A stretch of DNA of 64,000 bases from Arthrobotrys musiformis (Eukaryota; Ascomycota; Orbiliomycetes; Orbiliales; Orbiliaceae). Positions within the stretch are counted from its first letter, which is position 1. Each line of letters starts with the position of its first letter. A program made the translations under genes and the position numbers. Positions 12,041 to 23,931 of the stretch are shown here, one piece after another. The notes below the pieces were generated by a model that was given only the letters and a program-made list of their open reading frames with translations, did no database searches and was not told where the DNA came from. The DNA lies in NCBI GenBank assembly GCA_036971715.1, contig JAVHJL010000013.1, positions 186,001 to 250,000 of the forward strand, given 5' to 3'.

Positions 12041-13362
12041 ATTGATATATCGAACAGTTTTTTTTAAAAAAAAAAAAATTAAATAAAAAAAATGGAAGTT
12101 TAGGTGTTTGGAGAGCTTGAAGGTTTGGTGTCGAAAACTCGGTATATACCTGAGCTATTTAAATGCGGCTTTGGTGTGCTTGGTGGCTTAATAGCTGTAG
12201 TTATGCTCGCGTATCGAGATATCTTATTGAATGGGTGTTCGCTTGTTCGAGATGGTTGTGATGATATTGAAATTAATTGAATCCGAGATAGCGGGATGGA
12301 TACTTATAAAGATTATTTCTCGCCTCATCGTACGCACACAGGACGCACCCGGCCCGCATTTCTGGGATTTAGCTTCCGTCGAAGCTGTCAGGCTGGCGTA
12401 TAGCGCCCAACGTTCAACGGGGTCTTTGGTTCCTGCATGCTTTGAAGATAACTGGCTCGCTTGTTTGACTAGCATAAGGCGAACTCACACAAATCAAAGT
12501 TCTGAAAAATAGCCTCGACACTACCCGAATCACCTCTCCCGCATTTTCGAGCCACAATTCAGGTCGCACCATGAATGAGCCCGGTGTAAAAAAAATAAAA
12601 AAAAAAGGAAGACCAAGGGTTCACTTTCATAAATTCCCCGATTGCGACATGTCTTATAGCCTTGCAGAATGTGATAAGTCCCAATAACTCGGGTTTGAAA
12701 AATTTTCTGGAACCGGGCATAATCCTAACTGTACGCACTTTACAACCAACTTCCTAGTACCCTAGGCTTCAGGTTCAGAGCGTCGGTGTGGAGGGTTTTC
12801 TGACCTGCTGGTAGGCTGAGCTACCTTGTTGTGTGCAGATACCGGTGCATCATATCCGGGCCTTGGCTCGATTTGGTCTTAATCCGACCCCACGAACACT
12901 CTGGTGCATTTCGTGCACAAACAAGGCTTCCCTTGCAACGCTCAGCCCTAGACATATGGGAGGATATCGGGAAAGGTTTCAAACATTACGTTAGGTGGAT
13001 GGGTCTCAGCTTCAATTTGCCAGATCGTCGACGATAATCTCCAACTTCGATAACTATAAACCTTTCATTTCTCAGGGTATGCAGATCCGAACCGTAGAAC
13101 AATGCTTGCTGGGTTGGTTTGTCACCGGGGCTTTAGGCGGACTAATTAGTACTAACCTGTCTGGCCTCAACAGAGACTTGTAAGTTGGACAGGATCTTGG
13201 CCCAAGCCTCTTGGTGGAAATGCCGCAGTCCGTAAAAATCAACCGAACATCCACTCGTAGCAGGAAAGACTAACCGATTGACCACTGGTGCTTTGCATGG
13301 TTTGGCGTTCTAATATTCCATTTTTCGTCAATCAGAGCCCTTAATCACCAATCGATCCTGCA
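12041..13362. other. Intergenic, no gene seen
   Basis: AT-rich upstream region of the Zn2Cys6 gene with poly-A/T tracts at about 12060-12092 and 12588-12606. No convincing coding frame. Confidence 0.4.
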
Positions 13363-13804
13363 ATGTTCGTTCGTTTCGGACTTGTCTTCCCCATTTTGGG
13401 AAATTTACCGAGTTTTAGTGCTGCTGTTTCGAGCAAGGGTGGGACAAGCAAGCAGCAAGCGCTGCAGTTCTGCAGCAACTCAGCTAAGGAGTTCAAATAC
13501 TCAGCTCGCCCAGTGAATTTATCCTGCGCCAGTAATGTCGGCGTCGTTGATCACGCTATTAAGGTTAGCTAGTTCGACACTAAACTTCCAATCTGGTTGT
13601 GACTTCGAGTGTACTCCCTCAGGGAGCCTTTGACTAGGACGGTATAGGCAGTACATATGGCCTGATCATTCAGGCAGGAATGGCTTTGACTCGTGTCGAG
13701 GCTTGCAGTATGTGGAACGGAGGAACTTCCGAACGCGAACTTCTTCACAAAATGCTGCAGCTGCTGGTTATACAGAATGCTGAGCTTAGCTTGCTTGGTA
13801 ACTA
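13363..13804 (+). pseudogene. Possible decayed small secreted protein
   Basis: ATG 13363 opens a frame with a plausible signal peptide (MFVRFGLVFPILGNLPSFSA) and a short mature part with two cysteines, up to a stop at 13570. A putative intron (GTTAGC at 13564 to CCCTCAG at 13621) would continue in phase into a frame reading GIGSTYGLIIQAG and LTRVEACSMWNGGTSEREL, which looks like the C-terminal part of fungal secreted Cys-poor proteins. A TAG stop (GAFD-stop-DG) interrupts it near 13634. Either this is a broken gene or the splice choice is wrong. No family is recognised. Confidence 0.3.
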
Positions 13805-16800
13805 AGATGAAATAACACTTTTATCAGGTTAGGGATTGTCTATGTACATTTGATGTCATTTGGTTCAGATTTCAGCTGCGGGAGATTGTTCCGGTGGGTG
13901 TTTGAGGCAACTCTAACGGCGACCAGGGATAGTTTTATTGGCCGTACTACCGAGCCACACTAGCGGCTCTTGTGAGGCCAGTCTATGTGGCACGCTATAT
14001 TGGGTGCCACATCTGCCGCCACGGTGGGGCGCATGCTTGCATAAACACTGCAAAGTGCCTTTCAAGGCGGAAACACTCGAAAATAGTACGCTTCAGACCC
14101 CTTCCACATGCAGCATGCAAGTTGTCGCGGTTCGGATCTCACTTATCTAATCATTTTTGCGACATACTAGTATACCTGAGAATCAGGCGAGTTTTCGGCG
14201 AAAATTACCTCCTCTTGCTGGGCGGGAGATCGGCCGTGACTGAGACCATCCAATGGTCAACTAAACCGCAATGCGATCCCTGAAGATGTGTACTGGCCTA
14301 TCCTATAACGGTGTGCCATTGTGCTCTACGCTGGGTTAGTTGCATATTGTGGTGGGTCCGGGAAAAAACAGGAAGGTGACAACTAGGTACTTCAGCTTGA
14401 GGCTTTCAATAATCTCATGCATAGCTTTGCAGAGTTATATGGATATTCGGTATCAACTATCCTCAAGTAGATTTGTGTTGTTTCACCGAAATCATAGTAG
14501 ACCAACGCAAAAAACGCAACATTCTTGATTGGGAAGTCGCAGGCTACCCAATCACCTTGCGAATGATGGTGCACCGGCGGCCTTCGGAGTCGAGTGGCGC
14601 ATTGATACTGAGCACCGGTTGGTAATTGATGCGCTACAACAATGGAGTCGGAATTCGGAAGCAGGACGATGCCATTAAGTTTAACAAACTATAGACTACT
14701 CCGTAGATGCACTGGCGGTATCACGAAAAATGCATTGTTGATATGCAAAATGGGTGCAGGCATTCAATTGGCTCGATTGGTCTAGTTGTTCATCTCCCAT
14801 TCTTTAGCCTATATATGTGTACATCATATATCTCTTACGGAATATCTAGGTACTAGGTTCCACTGGTCCCCGATAGGTAGGAGTTAGTATATTGTCAGCT
14901 TTGTCGCACGAAATGTTCCAGCTTAGGGCTCGGATTCTTTTCCTTTGTACAACTGCATATATATATGCGGATGGCGTGATGGCTCGACATCCTATAACCG
15001 GGTATCCAATGCAATAGTCTCTCGGTACCACCATCCTGTTATAATTTTGGAGGGCCTGGGTCCGCGATTCTTGCCGGTAGTCCCCTCCCAAGTTACATTT
15101 TGAGACCCACATGCTATAAACTGTCTCATGTCTGAATTGCTAGATAAGAAATATTAGCTGGAGTGAACACTCGTAAACGATCACAAGGTCATTGTACAAA
15201 AGTGTAAATCTTTTATTGGGTGGGAAAATATTTACAAGCGGTTTCCTGATATTAGTATCCTGCATCGCGGCCGCGACTTTGCGGCCGGCGGCTCTCATAT
15301 GATAGTGGCTGTTTCAGTCGCTCCACGCTCTGGACGTAAAATTGATGAGAAATGGTATAGTTTAGCTCTAGAATGGCTGCCGTATCCGATTTTGAAACTA
15401 CCGGCTCAGCTATCAATTGATCAAGAGCGGTTTACTAGCCGGAGGTAAGACAAAATAATACCAAGACGCCACATAAGAATTAATAGTTCATTTGTTACAG
15501 AGGTAATATGCAGCAAGAAAGTTTAAAAAATTGAAAGTTATATTGAAGGCGCTAGAGGATATAAAAGTCTGCCCCACAGTCGCCATGTATGTGGCTATTT
15601 AGCGGATCGTTACCGGAATACCGGCGATCGCTTCGCAAATTTGTTGAACATCACAACTAAGACATGCGGAAAGTTGGTCGGATACTACTTATTCGTTTTC
15701 CAGCTAGATATTTCATTTTTTTTTGCTGATATTATTCCCTCATTAATCATTTTGGAAAGGAACACGGGATGGTAATTAAAGCCCCAGCACTTCGAAGATC
15801 CCGAACATCGTAGGCACCACAGACCTAGACATGGCTCTCCTTTTTTGCTTTTTCGAAACAATTGAATGTAATGGAAATGAGGGAGGCACTTAATGAGGTA
15901 ACAAGCTCTGACTTCAGGTCATGCGCCGAGATCGACACGGTTGAGCATACGTACGGCTTCGGAATCGGAGAAAGCCCCCACGACCCAACATCTGAAATTT
16001 GAGCTTAGACCTGATCACTCTCGTTAGACCTTCATTAATTTTGTTAGAGATTGAAAATAATTTGCTAAAGAGTGTTAGGAATCGGATATCTGGCCTCTGA
16101 ATGTCATTTCAACACGTAATATTCCACAACTTAAGCCTCGTCAGATCTATGGATGATTTGACAGAGGGTGGTATGGTAATTGGCCTAGCAATGCCAATGT
16201 GTATAGATTATGAAGCCTATGCTGCTCTGCTGCTTAATTATTCAGTGGGCGTCACTAGCTTCGTTTCGACTTACACCATTAAAGTTGTTCAGCTCAAGAA
16301 TTTAACCCGTGTACCAAAGTGGTAGCTGCAACCCTGGCCGGTTCGTTTCCGGAGCCGTGTTTTGTCACCCACTCGTAGTATAGTATGAACCCAGAATAAT
16401 TCAAGGCCTCACGAGCCATCCACTTATACCATCCGATAGCTCACCATTTTAACAGTGGTGCAGCGAGCGACACGTCATACCAGCAGCCACCCCACGGTTC
16501 AGGTCTCCAAAGCGTAGGGACATTTAACTCGCGAGGATGATAACCAAGGCTTCATGAGCATATGACAAGGGTCAAAGAAAAGTTAGGTTAATGGATTTTG
16601 ATTGGTGCTATATAGTAAAGATATTCAATTAGAATACAACTATGGCATACGAAAGTGGTCTAAAGTTAGCCATTATTGAATGGGCTGGGATCCCTCGTCT
16701 CGAATTTGCGCAACTGGCCCACTTTTGGGATATTCTACCTAAACAATTATCGACGAAAGGGGTTAGCGGACTCGTACGAGACGCCGGTGCCCACTGCTGG

Positions 16801-19036
16801 ATAGGTATTGAACGTTGATCGATAGTGCGGCCAATAGGCTAGAAATTTTGATTTTGGATAGGCGAGAATGCTGCCATGTTATGCTTAAAAGGGTAGGTAG
16901 AACGAAGCTTATATGACTGTGGTAGACCGATATCTTGTACTTGCCGCGATGATTTGTATTTTTTCATTGGTTCGAAGGATTCGTTCATGACCAAAGTTGT
17001 GGGGCCTTTTCATCAATTACGGGCGAGCTGGCTGCAACATGTACAAACGATGAAACTTCGATAAATTGCACATTTACACAGTGGTAGCACGCGCGCGGAG
17101 GCTTGCCCCGCTGGGGGAGCCGTCATGAAGTTTGGAGAATAATGCGGATAAAGATTGATTAAAGGCAGGCCTTCTAGTTAGTCGAGCAGTCAGTGTGCTA
17201 GGCTACCCTTAACCAGACTGTCGTGCTTTACAACCAATTTCCAAGCCGAGCAAGCTTGCATATGAGCCATCGATACACATCTTAGCAACCACACGGGCAA
17301 CGAAGGTACCGATATTTGAGTCTCGAGCCGGATTCTTCGTTTCAGGTTGAATACCGATGGGACAACCTCTGTAACTTTCGAGAGAATGATCGGGTCTGCA
17401 TAATACCTAAGAGGCAAATAAAATCAATCATCTTTCCATAACTCCCTGGAAAAGAATTGACCCACTAGGTTGAATTGTGTTACAAGGGGCGAGCTAAATA
17501 GGAGACCCTTGCGTCTAAGATAATTTAAGAATTGACACTAAAGGTAAAAGAGTAATTGGAGCAGAACCGATCTTCCTTCACTTCTATCAACCTCATTTAG
17601 CTATTCTAGCTCATTAATCGATTATCAGCTGCTAACGTGATCTGGTATATTTTGCCATAAAAGCTCAATTGCGTGAACACTGAAGGCCGAGCGCGCAGTA
17701 GCAACAAACACTAGCGGTGAAGGAGCTCAGCAGGATCGCAGTCGGGCCGGGCCGAGGTTCCACTACTGTGTCACATCTCGCTGGTGATTGGCTTGGCCGC
17801 CGCAGAAGTGACAAGCGCTGCGGGAAAAAGGTTGCAATTGCGAGAGCGATTGATCACTCTAACGGTGTGAATTCAGACGTGGAATCCTCCTTGGCTCGCA
17901 TATTTCGCCTTCTGTGGTTGAGATACCTCATATGGGTGGGGTTGAGGACAGTCTCCGCGATTCGATTGGTTATTCAGGGTCTAATGAGATAGCTTGGTAT
18001 GAAACGAACGATAGTATGCCGGCTGAAGGCGGAGGGAAGGGGCCGAATGCTATCGACAAGATCAAGGCTTTTTGACAATCCCGTCCGATAATTGGAGAAG
18101 TAGCGTGACTCAGAATGGAATCTCCCTTGTCAACCATTGTTTGCGTACTGAGACCTGCGGAGAATGAATTTCACGAATATATCTTCACGGGAGCAATTGG
18201 TCACCCTATATAGATCCCTTCGTTGCATTGATATCTCTTGAACCGTAATCATTTCTGTCATATGTAACAAGTGTCTGAGTACAACACGGCTGTCCATGCT
18301 CACTAATCCCTAATTAAATCGAACTTCTTTCGCCTTTAAAAACTTACTGGAAGAACCCGATACGGTGCAGCAAATTCGGTTCGACAGCAAGATATTAATT
18401 TTGTTCTTCCCAAAATTCCACGGGATTCGAGCAATTGTCATTAAAAAACCCCGTTCGCTAGAATTCTAGAGGGCACGTATAATCTCCGGGCCCAAGTGGC
18501 TTCTGTCGGTCTACGAGGCTAGCTTCGGTCGCTCCTACCAACAACAACAACACTTCTTGGGTCTGGTTCCGCTGTGTTGATTTTGTCGTATATTGACTCC
18601 GTGTCACCATCAACCAGACGATTTCGGGTATCAAATGCAGATCGAGAAGCTTCGAAATCGATCCCAGTGCGATGTATATACGTATATACATGTAATGACG
18701 TTTGAGCTAGCTGCGGTCCGTACCGTCGTTGGTGGCCCCGGCTTCATGAACCTTCGGGACATCTAGGAGCTGGCCATGGTACGGAGATCAGTCTTCAGCA
18801 TCGATATTAAGAGTCGATAGCGTTTGCTGCACGTATACATTGGGACCGGTACTAGAGGGGGTGCACCGACTTTTAAGTTATTCGCTTTCAGAACAAAATA
18901 TCGCAAACTCTAAAAATTTCCGAAACTGGATCTTTGGCAGGCGAAGTATGGGGGAGCCTACAGGAAGTGATGATAGCAGCAGAAAGTTTGCATTGAAATC
19001 CTATATCTTTTGACCCTCGGATTTCGTTACTAAGTT
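13805..19036. other. Gene-poor stretch, nothing supported
   Basis: About 5.2 kb in which no multi-exon gene, RNA gene or mobile element could be supported. Open frames (for example 16101-16325 and 17717-17992) are short and lack motifs. Stop codons are frequent in all frames. It may be decayed, repeat-derived DNA, but no paralogous copy is available in the window to show mutation bias. Confidence 0.35.
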
Positions 19037-19039
19037 AAC

Positions 19040-19063
19040 TACGACGACGACGACGACGACGAA
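19040..19063 (+). repeat. (ACG)n microsatellite
   Basis: Seven to eight uninterrupted ACG units about 180 nt upstream of the gene starting at 19243. Not within a recognised coding frame. Confidence 0.8.
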
Positions 19064-19242
19064 ATCTCTGCTAAAGTTGAGTACGATCGATGAGCACTTA
19101 GCGGCCCATATATATCGATATATATCTTACATTCCTTCAATATTGCTCATCTTTTTTGGACCCTTTTATTTTTGGATACTAGTGAGACAAGAATTAATCC
19201 GAAAGCCTTATAAGCTTACCGCAATCGATCTCGACATCGACT

Positions 19243-19964
19243 ATGTTACTACTCTCACTCTTACTTCTAACATCTCGGATCCGGTCCCACCAGACAAATA
19301 TCATCCTCACGGATTCCCTCGACTCCGTTATATGTAAACTTCCCGCCTTTCGGTTTTACCAAAACACAACTCTCGTTTTAAATGCACTGATTCCCACGGT
19401 ATCCGACTACTCTACTTGCTCATGGCATGACGATATAATCACGGCGGTCGAAATGTGTGGCTCCAATGGTATCCCTTATCAATGCGCTTTATACACCGAT
19501 AATACTTGCGGCAACGGGGACATAGAGCATACAAACGAAACAGAGCATAGCACAATAATACCCGATATCAGCAACGTTTACAAAATTGTCTTCTCGGATG
19601 CGGATGATCAGTGGATTAAAGCTTCGTGGGACGATGACGACCAACAAGAGACTATCAGGTCCTACCATTGTATTCCTAGTGTTTCCGACTACGAGCCCTC
19701 TACGAAGACCGATGCTAGCGGTACAAATGAGAGCACAACCGACGAAGGGAGCGCAACAACCGAGGCCGTTGACACCGCGTCTGAAACTACAACGGTGAGT
19801 GAAGGCCTTTTCAAATTGTCGTGTATATTTTCAAGGGTATTTTTTTGAATATTGACTCGAATAATAATAAGAATACCCCTAGTCAAAGTTCGTCGCAAAT
19901 AGAGGCGCAGATAGTGGGTGCGCTAGTGGGGGCAGGTTTCGTGTTGATGGTGTTGTATATCTAG
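19243..19964 (+). CDS. Secreted or tail-anchored Cys-bearing protein
   Basis: Two exons (19243-19794 and 19872-19964; donor GTGAGT, acceptor AATAAG) give 214 aa in phase 0. Residues 1-17 form a signal peptide (MLLLSLLLLTSRIRSHQ). The central domain has six cysteines in CSWHDD, EMCGSNG, QCALYTDNTCG and SYHC contexts, and several N-glycosylation sequons (NTT, NET, NES). A Ser/Thr/Glu-rich stalk (about residues 150-195) leads to a C-terminal hydrophobic segment, IVGALVGAGFVLMVLYI, that ends the protein. This could be a GPI-anchor signal or a tail membrane span. Reading through the intron would replace the hydrophobic tail with a short unrelated end. The family is unrecognised; a surface protein or adhesin-like role is inference. 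Confidence 0.7.
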
Positions 19965-20286
19965 TGGGCTATGGGCTCTCGCCATGACCGCTACACAGAG
20001 GTTTACGTACCGTGCATGTGGTGGCACACATATTGGACGGCTTTGAACACCAGTTGGGTGGAGTTGGAATTTAGAAGTAGAGATTATGTATTAGAGCAAA
20101 AGTTGGGGTGAGAAACAAAATTAGATACAAGACCAGGATTTCAGCAAATACAATTCAAAACGCTAGCTAAAGCTCCCGAGTATATCCACCTGAGCATTAA
20201 TCCAGACTCGGTATACACCTAGTCTAAAAGAAGTTTGACAAATTGAAATTGAGCGAGTGTAAACCGCTCGGAGCATCAAACAGCCT
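19965..20286. other. Convergent intergenic region
   Basis: The 3' flanks of two convergent genes (19243-19964 plus, 20616-20287 minus). No further gene seen. Confidence 0.5.
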
Positions 20287-20616
20287 TTAGCAGTTGTAGT
20301 AGCACTTGGCGCTCTTGTAGGTGCCCCCCAATTGATAAGCCCTCTCGTTTTTATTCTTGTCGGAGTACAATGTGATGTATCCGCCGGTGCAGTCACCACT
20401 TTGATAGACTGAGCAGCTAGTAAACTTTCCGCTGCTTCCGTAAAGCTTTGCTGAGACGGCGCCGCTAGTGAATTGGAGACAGGTGCCCTTGCAGTTTGGG
20501 TTGCCATCCTTGACGACGAGACTGTAACCGGTGTCGTGGTAGAAGGCATACCAGGCAGCAGAGGCGCTGTTGGCCATCATAGCGACGAGGGCAATGGTTG
20601 GGAGCTGGAAGTGCAT
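20287..20616 (-). CDS. Small secreted cysteine-rich protein (effector-like)
   Basis: Intronless 109-aa protein. Residues 1-20 are a clear signal peptide ending ASASA before AWYAF, leaving a mature protein of about 89 aa with six cysteines arranged C-x3-C, C-x6-C and C-x3-C at the very C terminus (KCYYNC). The pairing pattern suggests three disulfides. The mature part is rich in Tyr, Gly, Ser and Lys and lacks a membrane helix. The size, signal peptide and cysteine density match the operational definition of fungal candidate effectors or small secreted toxins and antimicrobials. No named family is recognised, and secretion is the only property I assert with confidence. Confidence 0.78.
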   Translation of the reverse strand: MHFQLPTIALVAMMANSASAAWYAFYHDTGYSLVVKDGNPNCKGTCLQFTSGAVSAKLYGSSGKFTSCSVYQSGDCTGGYITLYSDKNKNERAYQLGGTYKSAKCYYNC

Positions 20617-22530
20617 TTTGAGACTAATGGTATTTTGTTAGCTATCTTCACCTTACTACATCTCGGAATGGTGTTCCAAGGTTCCAAGATTTTCGCTGTA
20701 CACAGTGTTTGCTCACTAACTGTGGGTATGTATGTAATTTGATCGCTGGATCTTAATAAGATATAAGGCGAATATTCGAATGGAAAGTTCAAACTTTTGT
20801 TTGAGTATTGTGGGCGATTGGTTCTAGTGTATTCTTGTAGTTGCTGCTGCTGATACTGATATACCACGAGTGGAATTGAGGGCGGTTCACGAGGTTTATA
20901 TACACGGGCGTCGGTGCAGTTCGGTCCCTGTGTGAATCAAATCTAGACTTACCCACACTGTCATAAACTGGATGGCTTACAAGGCTTACAGGATTTCTGA
21001 AGTTGTGATACGCAGCCTCTGCACCTATTTCCAACAATATCACTATTCTCATTCTCAGGCCATCTCATATTTACCCGATATCATTGCACCCCGGTTATAC
21101 GACCTAAAAGAAACCAAATTTGCAGTTGCATGATGCTGTTGAGATTGTGAATTTCAACACAGCTTCAATATATTCGCGAATTCGCAAGGGACGAGAGCTC
21201 CAAAACGTCCCCTGCGGGTACCGACATTGCAACATGCGCAGCCAAAAAAAAGACGCAGTTCTCTCGTATGCAAGTGCTTATGTCCCGCTCGTAAATATTT
21301 CGCATTGCACGTGTTAGGATGTGCATGCTATTCTGGAGTTCAATAATTAATAAACGTCTGGTTGTTTCTACGAGACTAGGATGTTCTAAGGTGCATGTTG
21401 GTTTATGTGAATAGCACCACGAACAGGCGATGTCCTAATGCCCATTTCAGGGTCTGTTATGCGGGTGCGGATTCTGTTGAATGCTGTTCTTCGATTTTCA
21501 ACCACTGAAGGGAAGGCGTGGCAGCTAATCGCAGGCGTGCGCCTTACTGCAGGTGTCTGGAAGGCCTGCGGATAAATGTTCCGACCGGGAACAAGCCTCT
21601 CGTTTAAGTGTTGTAACCTTGATTACTTATCGGGTCATATACAATACGGAGTGGATAATACATTTTAATATTTTATGCAATCGACTTGGAGCTTTGGGAA
21701 ATTATAGAAGTTAACTCCGACACTGGATTTTATCTGTATATTCTTATCCGCGGTTTTTATTCTGCGGGACTCGGTATTGACGCATCGCCAATCTCTAGTC
21801 AACTAGGTCTGACTTTCGGGTTCGCACGGCGCGCGCGATTCGGGGTTGCAATTGTAAGTATGTGCAAGTTCGTCGGCGAACGGCATCAAAAATTTCACCG
21901 CCAAGGGCAAGGTTAAGATTGTGGACATATCCCAGACGGCCTCGTCGGATCAAATTTAGGGGCGACGACGTGGTGCACGTGTATACATTAATATTGAGCT
22001 ACAGGCTAAGCTTTCGCCATGGCTTCCACCCTCTTGCATATGGGCTCCATTGCATTGATCCTTGCATGCATTTGGTATTTGTAGAAAACCCCACGGGTAC
22101 TATAAGGTTTGTGCGTGCATCCCTTGACCTAAGCTTTCTTGTTATCGCTTCACTGATGGCCAGGGTACTTGTATTTTTAAGCCTCAATACCGGCAAGAGG
22201 CTAGATTACTCAACATATACCAAACGATAGATACTGCCGTGTTTAATTAATTCGGGTAAAACCGTCACATCGGGAAGGTATGCTTGAATGTATGTATATA
22301 CAATTTTCGCTTTGCGGTTTCGCTTCCAACACAGCCTGATGACCATGAAGATACCCATGGTACAAGGACTGGGTAGCGTCGTATTCGGTCGGGATTCTCG
22401 AAGTTAGGGTTCGTTATTCCTCTAAAAAGCAGTAAGATGATGAAAAATCAAAAAATAATTTTTATAAAATTTTCGAATACGAGCGACAGGCTGGTAGAGT
22501 GGAGGAAATGGTAGGTGCGTATTGCAGTAT
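20617..22530. other. Intergenic, no gene seen
   Basis: 1.9 kb between the small secreted protein gene and the 3' end of the dehydrogenase gene. The open frames here (for example 21862-22230) are compositionally unremarkable. Confidence 0.4.
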
Positions 22531-23931
22531 TCATGATAAGTCCAGAACGACTCTTCCCTGGAGTTTTCCATCTTCCATCTCTTTAAAAATCTGTTTATTT
22601 GTCAGAATAAAGTATCTATTGATTGGGGTCGGAGGGACCTTATCCCGATGCTAATTGAAGTTACATACCTCGCCTAGTTTTTCCAGTTTCTCAATTCTAA
22701 CCTCTACCTTTGCTTCTCCTCTTTCTGCTGCTTCCAAGCACTCAATAGTTTCCTCTCGACTTCCTACTGCAGATCCAATGATTTGTTTCTGCGATGTGGC
22801 AATCTGGCTCGCAGTCGCTCCGTTGATGGGGGTGTCTACCCCGTCTGGAATGCCAACACATACCATTTTCCCGCCTGGCCTCAAGAGCGCGAGTCCCTGA
22901 TCATAGCTTTTTTGGGATCCCGTAGTGACGAGTACTACGTGCGCTCCAGCTCCCCCAGTAGTTCCCTTCACGGCCTCAGCGAGTTGCTCATCCGAATGAG
23001 TTCTAAAGTCGAGGAACACATCCGCCCCAAGCCCTTTACAAAACGATTCCTTGCTGCCTGCGTCGATGGCTATGACATTTGCTTTGTAGCTGTTCTTCAC
23101 AAATTGAACGGCGAGGTGACCGAGGCCACCGCCTGCACCTGGAATTGCAACCCATTGGTCCGGTTTTAACGAGGCTTTCTTGAGAGCTGACCAAACGGTC
23201 ATACCTCCGCAGAGGAGCGGAGCGGCGGAGGCTGAAGAGAGGTTGGCTGGGATCGGTGTTACATAGTTTGCGGCTGCGACAGTATACTGCTGGAAAGTTC
23301 CTGGAGTGTAGTAGCCGCTAACCGTGACTTTGGGGCAAGAGGCATCGAGAGAAGAGAGGCAGAATTCTAAGCAAAAAGTTAAGTGTGCACCCCTACTATT
23401 GAAAGGATACGAAGTCCAAGTTACCGCATTCTGTACAAGCTGAATTGAGCCACTTGATGCCGACCCTTGAGCCTATCATGGAGTCGGAGACTCCTGGGCC
23501 TACTGAAACTACTTCGCCGATACCTTCATGACCTCCGACCTGGTCTTTTTAGCGGGGTTAGTACCCATGCTTTTGGATTTTGGGGCGTAGACGCGAGCGT
23601 ACTAGCTGGGGTCGGATAAGGTAGATAGGACCATGCGTTTTTGCAGACAGCGAGATCGCTGTGGCAAACTATATTGAAAAATTAGCATGCTGTTGGCATC
23701 TCAGATGATGATAAGATTGGAGAAACAAAAGGGGTAATCATGCCTCCCGAGTGCGATCTGGGGACACCTTTTGCATTAGCGTCTCGTCAATGAGAACCGA
23801 AAAGTGATGTAAGTGGCTCACAGCTTGACTAAAACCTGTCCGGGCTCTGGTTCGGGAACTTCCAAGTCCAGAATCTTGATCTCGGTCGTCCCGGGATTAG
23901 CGTAGACGGCGGCCTTGTTTGTCTTAGTCAT
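22531..23931 (-). CDS. Zinc-dependent alcohol dehydrogenase
   Basis: Medium-chain zinc ADH family, interconverting alcohols and aldehydes with NAD(P)(H). Exons are about 23931-23821, 23668-23603, 23544-23425, 23366-22669 and 22590-22531. Motifs in order: N-terminal KAAVYANPG; VCHSDLAV (catalytic-zinc Cys); GGHEGIGEVV (zinc His/Glu); structural-zinc cysteine cluster CTECEFCLSS and SCPKVTV; CGGMTVWSALKK; GAGGGLGHLAVQF (Rossmann GxGxxG); final FKEMEDGKLQGRVVLDLS. The 23602-23545 intron has a perfect TACTAAC branch point and restores PTPANQVGGHEG. The junction between exon 1 (ending VLVKL) and VCHSD does not resolve in frame with any visible donor: the expected T-H-x-G linker is absent and TGA follows CTG. 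The gene may therefore be damaged at its 5' end or use an unusual splice. Family certain; functionality uncertain. Confidence 0.8.

Noticed and set aside
14765..14815. tRNA D-arm-like GGTCTAGTTGTTCAT
   Set aside because: No GGTTCGA box or pairing stems downstream.
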